Assembly: GCA_950106755.1 (NCBI GenBank)
Contig: OX467092.1
Coordinates: 1,178,001-1,242,000, forward strand
Reading direction: 5' to 3'
Length of the DNA stretch: 64,000 nt
Origin: Climacium dendroides
Lineage: Eukaryota > Streptophyta > Bryopsida > Hypnales > Climaciaceae
A program made the translations under genes and the position numbers. Shown here piece by piece: positions 60,801-64,000 of this stretch. Under the pieces are notes generated by a model. It was given only the letters and a program-made list of their open reading frames with translations, was not told the origin of the DNA and searched no databases. Position 1 is the stretch's first letter; each line of letters opens with the position of its first letter.

Positions 60801-61766
60801 ACAGTTACGACTTGGCATCGAGTTTCTGGATGAAAAATTGACAAGTAAATATATTGTGTCTCATCAATGTCGCATTGAGAGTTGAACTGTCTTTTTGCAT
60901 TAGTACAGGTCACAGTACCGTAACGGCTGTACCTCCAACTAGCTAACAACCTTGGTTTACATCCGGATCAATTGCCGCAGAAATTTAACAATTACACTTA
61001 CAGGCCTATTTTGAGCATTATATCTACATAATGAGTTTGAGAGGATTGGCATTACTTCTGTGAATGAGCTCATGGTATTGCGGGCATTCCGGGGTCCTGA
61101 ACGACCTTTACTGGCGGATTTCTTGAGACGAGACTGTCCCGGATCACTCTGTGCCTGCTGAATTCCTGCAACTTGGGCAGCCTGCAAATCTCAAATGTTG
61201 ACAACTTTACCATCGAAAGCTCAAAGTTTACAAGTTCAACGAGTTAATATATACACTGATCAGCACGAGTCACTTCTTGATTACAACTTACAACGCTCTC
61301 CAATCTCATTATGAACTTATAATAGCAGAAATTTACGGCATTGGAACTTCTCAATTCATTCCAAGTACCCTGAAACTAAAATCTTAAAATCCCACCAATC
61401 CTAGTTTCTAGACTTTTGTAAAGTTGAAGATCTTAAATTTTGGCTCTCTGAATGGTTGCCCTTGTAAGGTAAAACTAATGTTCCGCAGTACAGTTGTACG
61501 AGGATCGTGAGTTAGTGAGTAGCATGCAGTCAATCAACATACACAGGTACCTACAGTCCTAACTGATGCAATTTATAGCAGGCTTTGAAACATCTAGTAC
61601 ATGACTAGAAACAAGCATGGGTGCTCAAAGTTTGTGTGTACTATACCTTCAGTGGTGATTTGGGTGGCGCGGTGGTTTGGATGGTTGCAGTTGGTCCCAT
61701 TGTGGAAGCACTACTGTAGAGACATGGAGGTGTCGCTGTTACTATTAAACTGTCTGAATTTGACAT
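57889..61766 (-). CDS. ARD: Acireductone dioxygenase with N- and C-terminal extensions
   Basis: Cupin enzyme of methionine salvage; with O2 it converts 1,2-dihydroxy-5-(methylthio)pent-1-en-3-one to the methionine 2-oxo acid and formate (Fe form), or to methylthiopropanoate, formate and CO (Ni form). Eight exons, all GT-AG: 61,766-61,647; 61,181-61,056; 60,560-60,434; 59,860-59,763; 59,651-59,537; 59,384-59,260; 59,121-59,045; 58,219-57,889. The model has 372 residues. The core starts at MPVQAWYY (residue 86); LPHHFHPD, LGVLVW and NERGYNY follow. EHLHEHEEIR gives metal ligands His181, His183 and Glu187; KGMYHRFT gives His226. All four are intact, so activity is expected. Usual plant ARDs are near 190-200 residues and end shortly after the RxEYV segment, here REQYV at 263-267. 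About 97 residues follow: a likely coiled coil (284-314), then an Asn-rich, Ser/Thr-rich tail ending CMDVDA. The core is secure. Residues 1-85 are less certain, because ATG 60,551 could be the start and would give 287 residues. Confidence 0.93.
58220..59044 (-). repeat. ARD intron 7 filled with transposon-derived sequence
   Basis: Just past the exon 8 acceptor, at 58,236, lies GTTTCGTTAAATTGGCGAAT. Matching inverted ends lie near 58,800 (TCTCCAATTCAACGAAAT) and 58,885 (CAGTTCAACGAAATTGACG). These are MITE ends of the 60,067 type. Between them are repeated GGGGGCTAGA and GGGCTAGACAGCTGTGGGGG words (58,370-58,610) and a GGGGGGTAT..ATACCCCCC hairpin at 58,633-58,660. The intron is 825 bp, the longest in the gene. 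Confidence 0.65.
59937..60217 (-). mobile_element. MITE copies in ARD intron 3
   Basis: AATTTCGTTAAATGGGAGAT at 60,068 and GCCACTTTAACGAAAT ending near 60,217 are inverted ends of a ~150-bp element whose inside reads TCATTTCAGGCCAAAATCTA. An adjacent related unit (59,937-60,066) starts CCGTCAAATTGGCGCAAT and contains ACTAGGACAGGTATGGATT. Both lie wholly within intron 3 (59,861-60,433) and leave the splice sites intact. Confidence 0.65.
60549..60551 (-). promoter_or_regulatory. Alternative in-frame start codon of ARD
   Basis: ATG of MPVQAWYY, in the context AACCGTATGCC. The residues VQAWY match the usual N-terminus of plant ARDs (VIQAWY in the Arabidopsis protein, from memory). A stop codon, TAG, lies 12 bases upstream in the unspliced sequence, and that same TAG serves as the splice acceptor of exon 3 in the long model. 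Initiation here would give a 287-residue protein without the N-terminal addition. Confidence 0.5.
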
Positions 61767-61907
61767 GGTGACAAAGTAACAATCTTGACACAAAACTCGG
61801 GAGTACCAGTACTACAGAAGCAACGGAATTCAGGAGCACGTCAAGGCGGTCAAGCTTGCCAGAATTGAAACGTAGTTAGCAATAGATCGAGCATGGCAGG
61901 CGCTATG

Positions 61908-61914
61908 ATTTATA
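61908..61914 (-). promoter_or_regulatory. TATA box upstream of ARD exon 1
   Basis: TATAAAT on the minus strand, within AAGTATAAATCATAG. It lies about 142 bases upstream of the ATG at 61,766. A start about 30 bases downstream would give a 5' leader of roughly 115 bases. The leader then reads into MSNSDSL without an upstream stop problem. Confidence 0.5.
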
Positions 61915-61919
61915 CTTAA

Positions 61920-62540
61920 TACCCAGACAGTATGAAGCTGGGACGCACTGGCCCAAGAAAAGAATTGTTAGAAATTAAATCATTAATTTCGAAAGAAGGG
62001 AAAGGTGGAGAGGGAAGCCACGGACGCTTGTCGTTGATGTTTAATGTTGTATAGTTACCAGATGTCAACATTTGTCAAGGTACGGCTCTAAGACATTCAT
62101 GCAGCTTAAGTTGGAAGCTAAAGAATAATCCAACTAAGTGACTTTCGATGGTGGGCGCTGATTGACCAGCTACTTTTCTTCTTGTTTTTTTACACAAGAG
62201 GAACAATTTTATTCCAAAGCGATGAAAACCTCACAACAATATGCCAACAACCAGTGCAACAACCAGCTCCTTTCCATTTCACAATGAATGGCTTGACAAG
62301 TTTGGAAAGCCGGAGGGGATCGAGTCGCGCACACAATGCCAGTTTGTTACAATCAACAGATTCGTTAAAGCCGCAAATTAAGTTAACTTTCAAGATATTG
62401 CTACTAACAGACTTGTCCAATTAACTGCCTTTTGGGAACCTCAAATTGATACCGCTATCTTAGTTTGTAGAGAGCTCCGAATGTCACAACGTCGAGCACA
62501 CCAATTAACTTTGATGCTCTGAATTCAGTCGAGCACACCA
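61920..62540. other. Upstream flank of ARD, no supported gene
   Basis: Two opposing ~80-codon frames at 62,182-62,424 overlap each other and show no domain. Otherwise nothing recognisable. Confidence 0.4.
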
Positions 62541-62985
62541 ATTTTATTTCGTTAAATTCGTGTTATTCCACGTCTTACTTCAATGGCATTTTCAAGATGT
62601 GGCCCGGCCTGAAATGCAATGTATACCACCATCAATTTCATCCAACTGGCGAAAATCCACAAACCAAAAATTGTGGCATACATCTTCACAGCTTAGGTCT
62701 CATTTCAGGCCACAAACTAAGACATGCATAGATTTTGGTTTCATGCTACACGGCTTGAACTGCGCCAAAGTAGTGGAATATTGCCAAAACTTTGTTACAT
62801 AAATCTCTAATAAAAGAATGATTAGATATGATCATTTAAATTTCGTTAAATTGCGCCGAAGTAATGGAATATCGCCAATTCAACGAAATTTAAATGACCG
62901 TTTCTAATCATTCCTTTATTAGAGATTTGTGAAGATTTATGTAACAAAGTTTTGGCCTTGGATATGTGCCAATTTAACAGAATTG
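62541..62985. mobile_element. Nested MITEs with a large inner inverted repeat
   Basis: Outer end ATTTCGTTAAATTCGTGTTA at 62,545 matches, inverted, CCAATTTAACAGAATTGA near 62,970. The inside carries CTCATTTCAGGCCACAAACT. An inner inverted repeat has arms of about 70 bases at 62,783-62,855 and 62,881-62,957 (AAAACTTTGTTACATAAATC against GATTTATGTAACAAAGTTTT), with a few mismatches, around a ~25-base loop. Confidence 0.65.
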
Positions 62986-63384
62986 ATGACAGATGCTCTG
63001 ACAGCAGTGTTGTAGGTCTACCCGTAAATCTAAATCTTTTCGATGTATTTTTTATTATTGAATGCTAGCTCATGCACATGGCGTGCCCATGGTGGATCCA
63101 TTTGTCCTTTGTATGGGATCTTGCTTGCTCAGGGTCCACTCCATGTGCATGCTGATTGAATTCTAGATCATTCAGGTGTTAAATAGGTTGAGTAAGATTT
63201 CAATATTCTAGAGTCAATATCCAGAAGTTGATCCTTGTGATATAAGCCGGTAGACCAACCTGTTAACTATCTCCTAAAAAGATGTGACGCATCTTGCAGA
63301 GAAAAAATGTCCCAACACCACCACGAAAAAATCAGCAACCGTTTAATCTAGGTCCCCATTTGTCGTTGATCTTGAAAAATAAGA

Positions 63385-63436
63385 TATATATGGATATGGA
63401 TATGGATACAATATGGATACAGAATATGGATACGGG
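63385..63436. repeat. TATGGA short tandem repeat
   Basis: ATATGGATATGGATATGGAT followed by interrupted variants (ACAATATGGATACAGAATATGG). Simple-sequence repeat, visible directly. Confidence 0.9.
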
Positions 63437-63884
63437 CTCATATATCCCATATTGTTTACAACTCCTTCCCAGCTCTCAAAATTACAAATAGGAGGGGCGG
63501 TAAAATGTAAGAAAAATTTAATCACAAATACATCTTGTAAAGTTGGGCAAGGGAATTAATACATCTAAAAATTTAAACCATGGGGGGGTTGAGTGAATGG
63601 GGGGTCTTTTGAGTGGACAAGGAAGGGGGTGTATTAACCCTTCACCGTCTAGGGCCTAACCATGTCAAAAAACGACCTTGCTTTTCGAGTGTTGTAAGTC
63701 TAAATGCGAGTAAGTTATGAAAATCTCAACCGTACAATCTTGTAGTGTGCATGTTGTAGACGGTGTAAATCAAATTTGGGATCATTTCTAAAGGCCATTT
63801 CTTTTCCTGACCAGTCTAATCTCATCATCTTATTGCTTTTTCATAAGGTAGGTACACCCCAAACCGCCACTTTTTGCTACTGAG
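63437..63884. other. No supported gene
   Basis: G-rich short repeats (GGGGGGTTGAGTGAATGGGG, GTGGACAAGGAAGGGGGTG) at 63,580-63,632 lead into TTAACCCTTCACCGTCTAGG, similar to the start of repeat D copies. No frames supported. Confidence 0.4.
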
Positions 63885-64000
63885 AGCCTATTTTCTATTA
63901 TTAGACTAATCAAATTTTCATATGTTCTTGTTGGCAAGTGAAAGGAGGTTCCAGCGCACCAGAGAACGTGGCATTTGGATACTGTATGCAAAAGTTAGTA
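63885..64000 (+). repeat. Dispersed repeat E, partial copy at the window edge
   Basis: Similar to the reverse complement of 20,200-20,300: TTTTCATATGTTCTTGTTGG, GGAGGTTCCAGCGCACC and GTGGCATTTGGATACTGTAT have clear counterparts there in the same order. The copy continues beyond the window. Confidence 0.65.

Overview
This window looks like a gene-poor, AT-rich, repeat-dominated stretch of a nuclear plant genome. The evidence is GT-AG introns in the one clear gene, several kinds of non-autonomous DNA transposon with plant-type ends (CACTACAAG, CTCCCTC/GGAGG with TA duplications, Helitron TC...CTAG), microsatellites, and no bacterial-style operons. A decayed transposase at 39.25-42.70 kb resembles, from memory, a family repeated in bryophyte and other seed-free plant genomes. 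I therefore lean to a seed-free land plant, but this is inference and the species is not identified.

The only gene I call with high confidence is an eight-exon gene on the minus strand (61,766 to 57,889). It encodes an acireductone dioxygenase (ARD) of the methionine salvage cycle. All four cupin metal ligands are present, and the core carries an unusual N-terminal addition and a C-terminal addition of about 97 residues. A second, much weaker candidate is a two-exon minus-strand gene (13,179 to 11,834) for a 104-residue protein with a presequence-like N-terminus and a Pro/His-rich tail. A few long ORFs in less AT-rich islands (20.8-21.3, 24.2-24.9, 28.4-28.9, 35.1-35.5 kb) are listed with low confidence.

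Layout. 0-1.6 kb: TA microsatellite, AATATGACTA repeats and an AAG-rich tract. 3.1-4.9 kb: a degenerate array of CCAA-n-TTGG words. 5.4-6.8 kb: a ~97-bp tandem array interrupted by a CACTA-type foldback MITE, with a second, perfectly palindromic copy at 7.2 kb. 8.6-10.4 kb: a tandem array with two period classes. 10.4-13.5 kb: less AT-rich island with the candidate small gene. 13.5-39 kb: dispersed repeat copies in both orientations, MITEs, hairpins and AT-rich DNA without recognisable genes. 39.25-42.70 kb: transposase pseudogene split by a CACTA MITE. 43-57 kb: AT-rich DNA with two related Helitron-like elements and a large Stowaway-like element. 57.9-61.9 kb: ARD gene, whose introns carry several MITE copies. 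62-64 kb: upstream flank with nested inverted repeats.

No tRNA, rRNA, CRISPR array or intact transposase was seen. No set of genes in the window forms a pathway; ARD acts with methionine-salvage enzymes encoded elsewhere.
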